A DNA stretch of 42,480 bases, from positions 1 through 42,480 of the IMG/VR virus record IMGVR_UViG_3300034272_002144; one strand, given 5' to 3'. Positions 13,281 through 21,214 of this stretch are shown here, piece after piece. Position 1 is the stretch's first letter. Each line of letters begins with the position of its first letter. Below the pieces are notes generated by a model. That model made no database searches, had not been told where the DNA came from, and saw only the letters and a list, made by a program, of their open reading frames with translations. The stretch is from a virus. Position numbers and translations under genes: made by a program.

Positions 13281-13801
13281 GCCGAGAACCCCCTAGTCTT
13301 GCCGCCGTCTCGAGCTGCTTTGGACAGGTTGCCTTGACTGAGGCTAAGGAACCTGGCGGCTGTGGATGCGGAGGGGAAGACGAAGCTGTCTCCGCTCTGA
13401 ATGTGAGTGACTACAATGGGCTTCGAGTTTCGTTTGCCCTGGTTGTAGCCGCTCTCTTGAAGTTTAAGTCGCCCCCGAGCTGAGGGGCGTGAGCGTGATC
13501 CACCTATCGAACCGTATAGGGTGCCGACCCGTCGTCCGTTCTTTCGGAGAATCTCGGTCGGCAGATGATCGAATCCACCGCAGTGCCTCCCTCGATTACC
13601 TTTATGCCAGCCAAGATAGTGGATGCTTGGCGAACACACATAGAGATGCTCAGGTATGTTTCGCCCACCTTGAGACCGTGGTGGTTCGTGGTGAACGTGC
13701 ATTCCGATCATTTGTTCATCAGTGAGTCCCCAGTGCTCTTGGGCTACCTTTCGGTAGTTAGGGGACTCCTGAGATAGCGTCAAGGACAGTTCAGGTTTCA
13801 C
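13253..13801 (-). CDS. HNH homing-type endonuclease
   Basis: 182 residues with a GTG start. An HNH-type core lies near the N-terminus: IGMHVHHEPPRSQGGRNIPEH (H35, H37, H38, then N48) and SIHYLGWHKGNRGRHCGG. A basic linker (RSRPSARGRLK) leads to a C-terminal DNA-recognition module (about residues 125-182: KPIVVTHIQSGDSFVFPSAS, AARFLSLSQGNLSKAARDG), the NUMOD1/IENR1-like repeat of free-standing phage homing enzymes. It is placed between tail and replication modules and is flanked by two near-identical promoters. It is a mobile gene that would cut uninfected relatives' DNA at this locus. Confidence 0.85.
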   Translation of the reverse strand: MKPELSLTLSQESPNYRKVAQEHWGLTDEQMIGMHVHHEPPRSQGGRNIPEHLYVCSPSIHYLGWHKGNRGRHCGGFDHLPTEILRKNGRRVGTLYGSIGGSRSRPSARGRLKLQESGYNQGKRNSKPIVVTHIQSGDSFVFPSASTAARFLSLSQGNLSKAARDGGKTRGFSAVYLPLTPV

Positions 13802-13807
13802 GCCCCG

Positions 13808-13836
13808 ATTATACCCCCCTGGAGCTCAGGTAAACC
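13808..13836 (-). promoter_or_regulatory. Promoter for the homing endonuclease gene
   Basis: Minus-strand GGTTTACC overlapping the hub-gene stop (TAG), then 15 bases and TATAAT, six bases before the GTG at 13801. The very short leader may make this mRNA leaderless, or the promoter may mainly serve the ssb-like gene beyond. Confidence 0.65.
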
Positions 13837-15161
13837 TACCCGCCCATTCGCTCCGTCCAGGCGTAGGCCGTCCAGTCTTCCACTGTCTTCAGAGAGTCGG
13901 CCTTCGTCTTAAACTTCTCACCCGCAGTTGTGTTCATCAGAGTGTTGAGGCCAGGAGTGCGAGTGGCCTGGATGCCCACGGTCACTAAAGCTCCGTCCTG
14001 AGTGTATGTCACGGACTTCACCTTGTAGTCTTCCATAATGGCGTCCCCAATTTTCAAACTAGGAATATAAATCACGTCTTGGGGCTTAATTCCTACTACA
14101 GCTGGGCACATGAAAACGGAGGTTTGAAACTCAACCCCCTGATCCTCCTTCTGCATGAATTGCTGCTTCTCCGGACCAACGTCGTTTTTAGAGAACTTGT
14201 TTCCTTTGACTGTACTCGGGGAGGAGGGATTCGTAACCGATTTTTTCTGAGCATCCTTCTGAGCCTGGTCCTGCTGTTTCTGAGCTATCAGCTTCTGTGA
14301 ACCGGGGACTTTGGGTTGCTTTTCTTTGTTCGGTGTGCTTCCAGGTTGAGTTACGGATGCGTCCAGGCCCTGAGTCTGAGGCGGATACTGCATCGTGCGA
14401 GTGAAGGACTGAATGATGGTAGGACCAAGGATGTATCCATACCTTTGCTCACCTTTAGGCGTGCCCCCTGGGCCCGGAGGAAACATGACCGAGTCCTTCT
14501 TCTCTTTACCTTCCCACGATAACGGGCCGAACTGGTTTGCCTGGCCGTTGCTGCTGATGTTCGTTAACGCCAGCTTATCCCCTGCTTGCTGAGCTATATT
14601 TTGACGAATGGCACCGTAGGTCTGATCCTTATATTGCCAGCTAAGGAGTGATATTTTCTGCAAATCCTCCTTGCTTTTGTCGGAGAGTTTCACAGGTATG
14701 GGTTTTCCATAGGCTGATTCAATGTCATTCATTGCCTTCAGAAGGTCAATTCCTTTGGCGTTGAATTTCCCCTTACTGTAATCCTCCATCGCCGTGGCTC
14801 TGACGCCATTGCTCTTGAATGAGTTTTTGCAGGCAAGAGTGGTCTTGATCTGCATATCATTTCCGTAAGTGATCTCCGACCCGTTAAACTGAAACTTAAA
14901 CAGAATATAGGGGCCGTTGACGTAGTAGAATCGGATTTGAATTTCTTCCTCGATTCCTTTCGTGACACACTCGTCATACACTTTGAATGCTGGTCCAGAC
15001 GGGTTCCACATGAACTCCGCTGTAGGCCACTGATCTCCACCTAAAGTCACCGTTGTGTTATAAACGATTGACTGAGGTCCATCTGAATTAGGCAGGTTGT
15101 ATGCCGACAGATTCCGGTCCCCCCACTTAACTTGAACCTGAGGTACGATTAAAGCTGCCAT
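13836..15161 (-). CDS. Tail/baseplate hub protein
   Basis: 441 residues, directly downstream of the tape measure (TAATG overlap), the classical place of the hub or distal tail protein. The first ~170 residues are beta-rich (KWGDRNLSAYNLPNS, EIQIRFYYVNGPYILFKFQF). A low-complexity Gln/Lys/Pro linker follows around residues 270-320 (KLIAQKQQDQAQKDAQKK), then a C-terminal beta domain (GIKPQDVIYIPSLKIGD, YKVKSVTYTQDGALVTVGI) of the kind seen in gp27/gpD-type hub proteins, where this part projects a membrane- or wall-penetrating tip. Assignment rests on position and architecture. Confidence 0.7.
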   Translation of the reverse strand: MAALIVPQVQVKWGDRNLSAYNLPNSDGPQSIVYNTTVTLGGDQWPTAEFMWNPSGPAFKVYDECVTKGIEEEIQIRFYYVNGPYILFKFQFNGSEITYGNDMQIKTTLACKNSFKSNGVRATAMEDYSKGKFNAKGIDLLKAMNDIESAYGKPIPVKLSDKSKEDLQKISLLSWQYKDQTYGAIRQNIAQQAGDKLALTNISSNGQANQFGPLSWEGKEKKDSVMFPPGPGGTPKGEQRYGYILGPTIIQSFTRTMQYPPQTQGLDASVTQPGSTPNKEKQPKVPGSQKLIAQKQQDQAQKDAQKKSVTNPSSPSTVKGNKFSKNDVGPEKQQFMQKEDQGVEFQTSVFMCPAVVGIKPQDVIYIPSLKIGDAIMEDYKVKSVTYTQDGALVTVGIQATRTPGLNTLMNTTAGEKFKTKADSLKTVEDWTAYAWTERMGG

Positions 15162-18100
15162 TATGCGAACGAAGCGTTGTTGACTCGTTGTGCGGCCCGT
15201 GAGGCGTAGTCGAAGACAAGTTCGGCTAGACGCTGCGGGTCTTGAGCACCGTTGATTGAGATGTTCTGATTGACTGTGGTGTGACCGCCCCCGCCGAACT
15301 CAGATGAGTTAGCAGTGACCGTAGCGATCTTGGCCCCAGCAGGAGCCATCATCCTCTCGTAGGCCATCGCCGCGTTGGCGTTGGAGAACATCGTAGGGTT
15401 CCCAGGCCCCTGGCCAAAGGCTACGTGGACGTGGTTGAAGTGGGCACCATACGCCAGAGGTGGAACCTTACGGCCATGCTTGATGCTGAAACCCAGAGGA
15501 GAGTAGATGAGCTCAGTCAGAGACGAGCCATACTTGGCAATCATCTGCTGAGCAAACGCCATCATCTGAGGCGTCGGACCGGTCGAGTTGGAGAAGTCCA
15601 TCGCTCGCCCAACCCCGTGGTAGCCCTTGTCGCCTGGGCGGAAACTAGAGGTCACCTGGAGTCCACTGGCTGAGGCCATCCGGGCGGCGTTACCAAGGCT
15701 GCCTTGAGCACCTCCGAGCGGTGGAGAGAAGCCCCCAGGCATCATACCCATCATACCAGATGACTTCACCGACGTGTTGATTTGAGCCAACAGGGTCAGT
15801 GCTTTGGCGGTGTTGCTTGCTACCTGAACCTGAGTTGGCTGCGTAGCAACTTTGGAACTGACGGCCATAACCGCCTGCTTTGTTCCGCTGGTGCTGATGA
15901 TGACGGAGTTGAGCAGCTTGGCTTGGTTGGCGGCACTAACTTTTGCCTCTGCCTTGGCCCCTGCTGCCAAGACCCGTGCGGCGTTGAAGCCGCTAACAAG
16001 GTAAGTACCGAGCGTTGTGATTCCAGCAGCGATTGGGGCAAGTGCCTGCTGCCAGGTTTGCCCTTGATTAACCTGAGCGGCCTTGACTCCGTTGGTGACG
16101 GCGGTTTGAATCGAGGTGACGGCAGCGGGCGACAGGTTCGCTGGTGGTGGGGGGCCAACGGGTTTGGGTGGAGCAGGGGGTGCAGGTGGTTTCGGTGCTG
16201 CGACGGGTTTCGGTGCTGCTAATCTGGGGGCAGGTGCTGCCGGCTTCGGAGCAGGGGCTACGGGACGGGCAGCCCTCGCGGGTTGAGCTGTGCTGAGCCG
16301 AGGTTTGGGGGCTGCTGCTGGCTTGGGTGCGGGTGCTGGTTTCTTAACCGGCATGCCCGTCTTCCAGTTGTACTCAATTCCGTTAACGACGTAATTAGTA
16401 GGTGCAGGGGCTTTTAGTGGCTTAGGTGCTGCTGCCGGCTTCGCGACCGGCATACCTGTTTTCCAGTTATATTCAATTCCGTTGACAACGTAATTCCCGG
16501 GCGATGGGGTTTTAGGTGGCTTCGGAGCCTGGGGAGGAATAGGTGGCTTGGGTGGCTTGGGAGCAGAGGGTGTAACCCTGGAACCCCTTCCACCTCCTTG
16601 GCCCCCTCCCCCAATCGTGTCGGCCTTGGTGCGAGGCTTGGCGGCTTGGGCTGGCTTGGCGGCTGTTTTGAGAGCTTGCTGAGTTCCTTTGACAGCGGCG
16701 GTTGTTCCGTTGAATGCGTTTCGGAGTTTTGCCGCATCTTCCTGAGTACGCTTCCAGGAGTCGGCTGTGTTCTGACCGATCTTGGCGGCATTTGCCGCCA
16801 TCGCTTTTTCGCGATCCAAACGGTGCTGCTGCTGCTTTAGACGCTCCTGCTCAAAGTGATCGGCCGCACCCTTGAAGAACTTACCAACACCAGGGAGACC
16901 AGACAGGAACTTCATCAGCCCCGACATTAGCATGGCCTGGAACTCTTGGATTCCGTGGTACAACCACATGAAACCGTTACCGACCATCTTCATAGCTTCC
17001 CAGAGGGAGCTCAGGATGTAGTCACCATGACGGAGGATAGCTACCGTACCTAAGATAGCACCGACGATCGCAGCCAGAGGGAGGGCCATAGTGGTTGCGA
17101 ATGTGGCTACGCCCGCTGCGATTGCTTGAGCGGCTCCAACAATGACTGGGGCCCAACCTGCAATGGTGGCAGCAAGAGCGGAGAACTGAATGGCTCCGAG
17201 AGCCGCTGACGCCCCAAGGTAAATGCCTGTGAGTACCTGAACTGCTTTTCCAAGGGCCAACAGAGTGACAATCGTGCCCGTGACCGATGTGCCAAGACCC
17301 CCAAGTGGTCCTTTCTCATCCGCTGCTTTGCCCTGGAAAGCCGCAAGGAAGCCCTTGAAAAGTCCCTTGAAGAAGCTGTATACGAGCTTGTCAATCGTTT
17401 GGAAGAACCGCTCATAGTCAAGGTTCAGGAGCCAGTTGGAGAAGTTGGCAATCGCCATGCCAATAGATTCTCCGACGGTTTCAGCGAGGGTCCCAAGGTT
17501 AAGGTCCCCTGCTTTCTTCAAATCCTCCAGGTCCATCCGGAACATGTGAATCCAGACGAGAACTTCAAACAGAGCCTCGTTTAGGAGTTTCATCGGGTCA
17601 ATAAGGTTCATCCCCATGATGAGGGAGACGATCTCGTTGATCTGCCTCATCGCGTTCCCCAGGATATCCATCGTGGAGATCATCTCTTCCTGGTATCCGT
17701 ACGCGGACTGGAAGACCTTGATCTTCACCTTCCTCATCGGGGAGATCACTCCACTGAAGGCGTCGGTGAATGTAGTGATGAAGGATTGGTACTGGGAGTC
17801 GAAGTTATTCTTCAGAGCCTCGATCTGCTCTTTTGGAATGGCCTTCTGCATGGCGTTGTTCAGCGCCATAATGAAGTCACCACCGGACTTCTTCAGCTCC
17901 TCCATGTAGAACTTGGCGAGCGTCGGGTTGCGAGTCAGCAACTGAACGTTTCGAATGTTCTCAGGGCTTTGACGAAGCTGGTTGAGGTCCATCGCCGCAA
18001 TCTGCGGACGAAGGCCAGCAATCTGTGCGGACATGCCGAACAAAGCAGTGAAAGACTGCTCCATGCCGCCGGCTAGCTTCTTGCCGGTTTTAGGGTCAAA

Positions 18101-18865
18101 TCCTGCGAGGTTCTTTTGGACAGCCTCAACGCTACCGAACGCCTGAATCTGATCATCCAGTGTTTGCTCAAGGATGGTCAGGTAGTCCTCCGTAGAACCG
18201 GGCAGCTGAGCGGCCACCTTGCCCAGCTTCTCCATCATGTTTTCAGCCATGATCTGGGACTTGGCGTAGTCCCCTACTTTGCCCAGAGTCATCAAGGTGC
18301 CGGCCATGCTGGTAACCGACTGCTGGGCTCTCTTTCCGCTCTCAATGAACCCGCCAATGGACCCTGTGAACTTCTGAAACGCCATAGTGGCGCCTTGAAC
18401 CGCAAGGTTCGCAGTCGCCATAGCGGCGGTCATGCCCCAGAAGCCAACCCCTTTATCACCTGCTCTTTCTCCGGCCACCATGGCAGCAGCAGAGGGGAGA
18501 CCTCCTCCTCCTCCTCCTCGTGGCATCTGGGGTGTCCCAGGTTGGCGAGGCATATTCAGGGTTTTGGGAGTCCGTCGGTTCAGGGCGTCCTGTGCGGATG
18601 TCACCTGGCCGAGAGTCCGCTTGTACTCCTTGAGCACACGGACATTGCCCTCGAAAGCCGAACGAGAGTTTTTTTGAGTGGCGGCCAACCGCTCGGCAGC
18701 CATGGCCATCACACCAAGCTCTTTGGAGATCGGTCTCAGGGTGCCCGAGAACTTACTAAACGTCCGCGTGAGGGAGGTGATTTGTGTGTTTAGTTTACGC
18801 AGGGACGGAGTGATCCCGTCCTTAAATTGTCCAACTAGGACGAATGTTTGTTGATTCTCAGCCAT
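15161..18865 (-). CDS. Tail tape measure protein with M15-like peptidase domain
   Basis: 1234 residues, one of the two longest proteins here; it sets tail length and travels into the cell with DNA. An N-terminal helical part (ITSLTRTFSKFSG) is followed by long helices, a strongly hydrophobic block at about residues 510-610 (membrane-insertion segment), then a Pro/Ala/Lys linker at about 700-900 holding two copies of NYVVNGIEYNWKTGMPV. The C-terminal part contains SSFRPGDKGYHGVGRAMDFS and HFNHVHVAF: HxxGxAxD (H1083, D1090) plus HxNHVH (H1142, H1145, H1147), the zinc motifs of M15-type peptidases that cut peptidoglycan cross-links. It would locally open the cell wall at infection. Confidence 0.88.
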   Translation of the reverse strand: MAENQQTFVLVGQFKDGITPSLRKLNTQITSLTRTFSKFSGTLRPISKELGVMAMAAERLAATQKNSRSAFEGNVRVLKEYKRTLGQVTSAQDALNRRTPKTLNMPRQPGTPQMPRGGGGGGLPSAAAMVAGERAGDKGVGFWGMTAAMATANLAVQGATMAFQKFTGSIGGFIESGKRAQQSVTSMAGTLMTLGKVGDYAKSQIMAENMMEKLGKVAAQLPGSTEDYLTILEQTLDDQIQAFGSVEAVQKNLAGFDPKTGKKLAGGMEQSFTALFGMSAQIAGLRPQIAAMDLNQLRQSPENIRNVQLLTRNPTLAKFYMEELKKSGGDFIMALNNAMQKAIPKEQIEALKNNFDSQYQSFITTFTDAFSGVISPMRKVKIKVFQSAYGYQEEMISTMDILGNAMRQINEIVSLIMGMNLIDPMKLLNEALFEVLVWIHMFRMDLEDLKKAGDLNLGTLAETVGESIGMAIANFSNWLLNLDYERFFQTIDKLVYSFFKGLFKGFLAAFQGKAADEKGPLGGLGTSVTGTIVTLLALGKAVQVLTGIYLGASAALGAIQFSALAATIAGWAPVIVGAAQAIAAGVATFATTMALPLAAIVGAILGTVAILRHGDYILSSLWEAMKMVGNGFMWLYHGIQEFQAMLMSGLMKFLSGLPGVGKFFKGAADHFEQERLKQQQHRLDREKAMAANAAKIGQNTADSWKRTQEDAAKLRNAFNGTTAAVKGTQQALKTAAKPAQAAKPRTKADTIGGGGQGGGRGSRVTPSAPKPPKPPIPPQAPKPPKTPSPGNYVVNGIEYNWKTGMPVAKPAAAPKPLKAPAPTNYVVNGIEYNWKTGMPVKKPAPAPKPAAAPKPRLSTAQPARAARPVAPAPKPAAPAPRLAAPKPVAAPKPPAPPAPPKPVGPPPPANLSPAAVTSIQTAVTNGVKAAQVNQGQTWQQALAPIAAGITTLGTYLVSGFNAARVLAAGAKAEAKVSAANQAKLLNSVIISTSGTKQAVMAVSSKVATQPTQVQVASNTAKALTLLAQINTSVKSSGMMGMMPGGFSPPLGGAQGSLGNAARMASASGLQVTSSFRPGDKGYHGVGRAMDFSNSTGPTPQMMAFAQQMIAKYGSSLTELIYSPLGFSIKHGRKVPPLAYGAHFNHVHVAFGQGPGNPTMFSNANAAMAYERMMAPAGAKIATVTANSSEFGGGGHTTVNQNISINGAQDPQRLAELVFDYASRAAQRVNNASFA

Positions 18866-19767
18866 TATCGTGCAGCCCTCCTGCGAGCAGCTTCAGCTTG
18901 AGCTGCGGCGTTGATGTTAAATCGCGAGCTGCTACTGTTGGATCCACCTCCACCAGCACCGTCAGCACCGCCTCCACCTCCACCAGCACCACCAGATCCA
19001 CCTTTTCCGGCAGCCGTGTTGCCTTTGTTGCCAGCAACTTTGGCGTCTTGGCCAGATGCCTGATCAGTAAACCGAGCGGGGTCTAAAGCTGCACCCCCAG
19101 TGGAAGCTCCTGCTTGGTCGATGCCGGTGCCTACTTGATACTTGGGGACCTGCTTCAAGGAGACGCCAACCATGGCTCGTGTGGCGTTGCCCTTTAGGTC
19201 CCGCATTTGCTCCTCAATTTCCACCTGCTCAATCACGAAGTATCCGTAGTTCTTTCCACCGCCCGAAGGACCAGCAAAAACGTTATAAACCGGCACGTTA
19301 ACGAAGCCCTGGTCCGTGTTAATGCTGACGTCCATCAGCTGTTCGAGCTTGTCAATGTGGGGCTGAACAGAGCGACCAAGTGTGAAGCCCTCCATCAGAG
19401 CGTCTGACAGTGTCAGGTCACGCATGCCTTTGGCACCTACCACAACAGGAGGAGCGTTCGTGCCGAAGATGTCCAAGCGTGTTACTTCGGCCTGCTGACT
19501 GTAGCTAACCGTCCCGGGAGCGGTAATGAACACCCAGGCCTCCGAAGAGCCAGACCCTGCAGGAGTTGCAAGAACATCGCCACCGAAATCGGGAATGTTT
19601 GTGGATGTTGAAAACGGGGCGTTACCTAGGGCCGCCGCCGCAGGATCGAATCCGGCTTTGGCGGCTTCCGTAAGGCTGGTGTTACCTATGCCAGCCGCCT
19701 GGGCATAGTTACCGATGGAGGCGTAAGAAGCGTTAGCCGCTGAAGTGGTGCCGACTGAGAGTGCCAT
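18865..19767 (-). CDS. Tail protein, gpU-like core with glycine-rich tail
   Basis: 300 residues immediately upstream of the tape measure (TAATG overlap). The central part (about residues 75-215) looks like a tail completion or tube-associated protein: SEAWVFITAPGTVSYSQQAEVTRLD, LSDALMEGFTLGRSVQPHIDKLEQLM, and YFVIEQVEIEEQMRDLKGNATRAMVG then VSLKQVP, reminiscent of the P2 gpU-type ending in which a strand pattern closes with L-K-R/Q-V. The last ~80 residues are Gly/Ala/Ser-rich and disordered (GGAGGGGGGADGAGGGG). Likely a structural tail or baseplate protein. Confidence 0.6.
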   Translation of the reverse strand: MALSVGTTSAANASYASIGNYAQAAGIGNTSLTEAAKAGFDPAAAALGNAPFSTSTNIPDFGGDVLATPAGSGSSEAWVFITAPGTVSYSQQAEVTRLDIFGTNAPPVVVGAKGMRDLTLSDALMEGFTLGRSVQPHIDKLEQLMDVSINTDQGFVNVPVYNVFAGPSGGGKNYGYFVIEQVEIEEQMRDLKGNATRAMVGVSLKQVPKYQVGTGIDQAGASTGGAALDPARFTDQASGQDAKVAGNKGNTAAGKGGSGGAGGGGGGADGAGGGGSNSSSSRFNINAAAQAEAARRRAAR

Positions 19768-20495
19768 CAGAACTTCGCCTGTAGGGGCTTGACAGTGGAA
19801 GCGGACCCCAGGGAGTAGCTAGCCCCGAAGTTCTTACCTCCAACGTTGAGTCCTTGTGCCGGTGCTGCCAAAGCGGTTGCTCCTTTCAAGGCGTCCACTG
19901 CAGGAATGGAGGCAGCCGCAGCAGGGTCAAAACCAACATCGGTTGGAACCGAGGGTGAGGTCTGGGGCTGGGGTGCGGTCTGTGCCCCTGCGTTGGCTGG
20001 AACCAGAGTGAAGACAATGTCTTCGAGCGTGTAGGTCTGGCCCCCGTAGTCTGCCTGAGGCAGTTGCGAAGCCACGGAGTCAGGTATACTCTTGGAACTC
20101 CGGCTTGCTTGAGCACCGGCCCCGGCAGTGGTGACGGTGGACCCCAATCCACCCAGGAGACCGCCAACACTCTCACTTACAAAACTGGAGACCTGGCTTA
20201 TTCCTGCGGAAGCAACTTGAGTGATGACAGCGTTGGCAAGGGCATTATTCTCATTCGGGGGCAGTGCCGAACCCAACTGAGTGAGCAAATAGTTCTCCCC
20301 CGCATTGAGTGCGAACCCAGAGCTCGTCTCAATGGTGCTGCCAAGTAAAGAGTTTACAGAGACGCTGGCCCAACCGGCCGAAGACGGATTAGGGTTCCCC
20401 AGATTCTGAACAGATGTTGAGAGTGAGTTCCCTACGTTAGCGATGACGGAGTTTACCAGGCCGCCAGTTACTGAGTTGAAAGAATTTCCTGCCAT
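19767..20495 (-). CDS. Low-complexity structural protein of the tail module
   Basis: 242 residues, rich in Ala, Ser, Gly, Asn and Val with no recognised domain. The N-terminal half is amphipathic (NSVIANVGNSLSTSVQNL, SAGISQVSSFVSESVGGLL), the middle contains TYTLEDIVFTLVPANAG, and a Pro-rich linker (APQPQTSPSVPTDVG) follows. It shares the short string GFDPAAAA with the next protein downstream, which may be a common assembly peptide or chance in Ala-rich text. Stop and next ATG overlap (TGATG). A virion protein by position. Confidence 0.6.
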   Translation of the reverse strand: MAGNSFNSVTGGLVNSVIANVGNSLSTSVQNLGNPNPSSAGWASVSVNSLLGSTIETSSGFALNAGENYLLTQLGSALPPNENNALANAVITQVASAGISQVSSFVSESVGGLLGGLGSTVTTAGAGAQASRSSKSIPDSVASQLPQADYGGQTYTLEDIVFTLVPANAGAQTAPQPQTSPSVPTDVGFDPAAAASIPAVDALKGATALAAPAQGLNVGGKNFGASYSLGSASTVKPLQAKF

Positions 20496-20496
20496 A

Positions 20497-21135
20497 TCAC
20501 TTCTTCTTCTTAGTTTGAGCGGCAGGCTTGAAGAGCTTGTCCTTTGACGCCTTGTCTAGGCGATACGCAAGGTGCCAGTCACCTACTTCGTCCTTGCAGA
20601 GCTCAAACTCGAATTTCTTGCCATCGTGCTCAAACGTCCCCTTGTATCCATCTCCGTCCTTGCAGTACCCGCCAGACTTGCTCGGCGTTCTGCCAGAAGA
20701 ATCGCCAACGCTGCTCACTTCCTGCCCGAACACCGACTCGATGGCACTCTTAAACATGCGAGCGACCTTCTTGCCGTACTCCATGTCGGAGACTTCACCG
20801 AAGTCGTACTCGCTGTAGTCCAAAACGGGGTCCGGGTCACCGTGGTACACAGCGTCCAGGCTAATTGTCTCAATGTCGTCAAGCAGCGGCCAGTCCGCTG
20901 GATCAACCTTGGTCAGACTCTCAATCGCCTCACCGATCTGCCAGTCCTCCAAGTCCGGGGAGAAGGCGAAGGTGTCGATCTTGCTCAATAGGGAGATATC
21001 CCCGTCCGAGTAATCGTGAGAGAGGTGCTTAGTGTATGCTTCAGGGATACGCGAAAAGACTCCCCCGCTACCTTGCAGGAGAGTGTTTACCGCTCGAAGT
21101 GCTTGGACTTGGTATTGACTGTCAATCGAGTGCAC
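20497..21135 (-). CDS. Unknown protein heading the tail module
   Basis: 212 residues with a GTG start (MHSIDSQYQVQALRAVN). The first ~130 residues are acidic (DGDISLLSKIDTFAFSPDLEDW, DPVLDYSEYDFGE). The C-terminal part has the cysteine pair YCKDGDGYKGTFEHDGKKFE...LCKDEVGDWHLAYRLD, a beta hairpin-rich mini-domain, then a basic tail ending KKKK. The lysine tail could contact nucleic acid. A late-type motif lies 24 bases upstream, and the gene opens the run that leads to the tape measure, so it is probably late and structural. Confidence 0.65.
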   Translation of the reverse strand: MHSIDSQYQVQALRAVNTLLQGSGGVFSRIPEAYTKHLSHDYSDGDISLLSKIDTFAFSPDLEDWQIGEAIESLTKVDPADWPLLDDIETISLDAVYHGDPDPVLDYSEYDFGEVSDMEYGKKVARMFKSAIESVFGQEVSSVGDSSGRTPSKSGGYCKDGDGYKGTFEHDGKKFEFELCKDEVGDWHLAYRLDKASKDKLFKPAAQTKKKK

Positions 21136-21159
21136 AGGCCAGTCTTTCAGTCTGACTCT

Positions 21160-21168
21160 GTTTTACCC
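21160..21168 (-). promoter_or_regulatory. Late-type motif GGGTAAAAC
   Basis: Minus-strand GGGTAAAAC, 24 bases before the GTG at 21135. It is the only copy not touching an upstream stop codon (the stop is 46 bases away), which favours a role independent of translation termination. Confidence 0.6.
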
Positions 21169-21186
21169 TACTTATGATGACTGAGA

Positions 21187-21202
21187 GGAGACGTACGTCT
21201 CC
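21187..21202. repeat. 16-base perfect palindrome
   Basis: GGAGACGTACGTCTCC between the exonuclease stop and the late-type motif. It could form a short stem with a GTAC loop. No U-tract follows on the transcribed strand; AT-rich sequence follows on the plus strand. It may be a protein-binding dyad or an attenuating hairpin separating early and late units. Confidence 0.5.
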
Positions 21203-21214
21203 TTCAATTTTAAT

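Noticed and set aside
18116-18793. 225-codon plus-strand frame inside the tape measure gene
   Set aside because: Antisense shadow; low-complexity Ser/His/Gly text mirrors the tape measure coding sequence.
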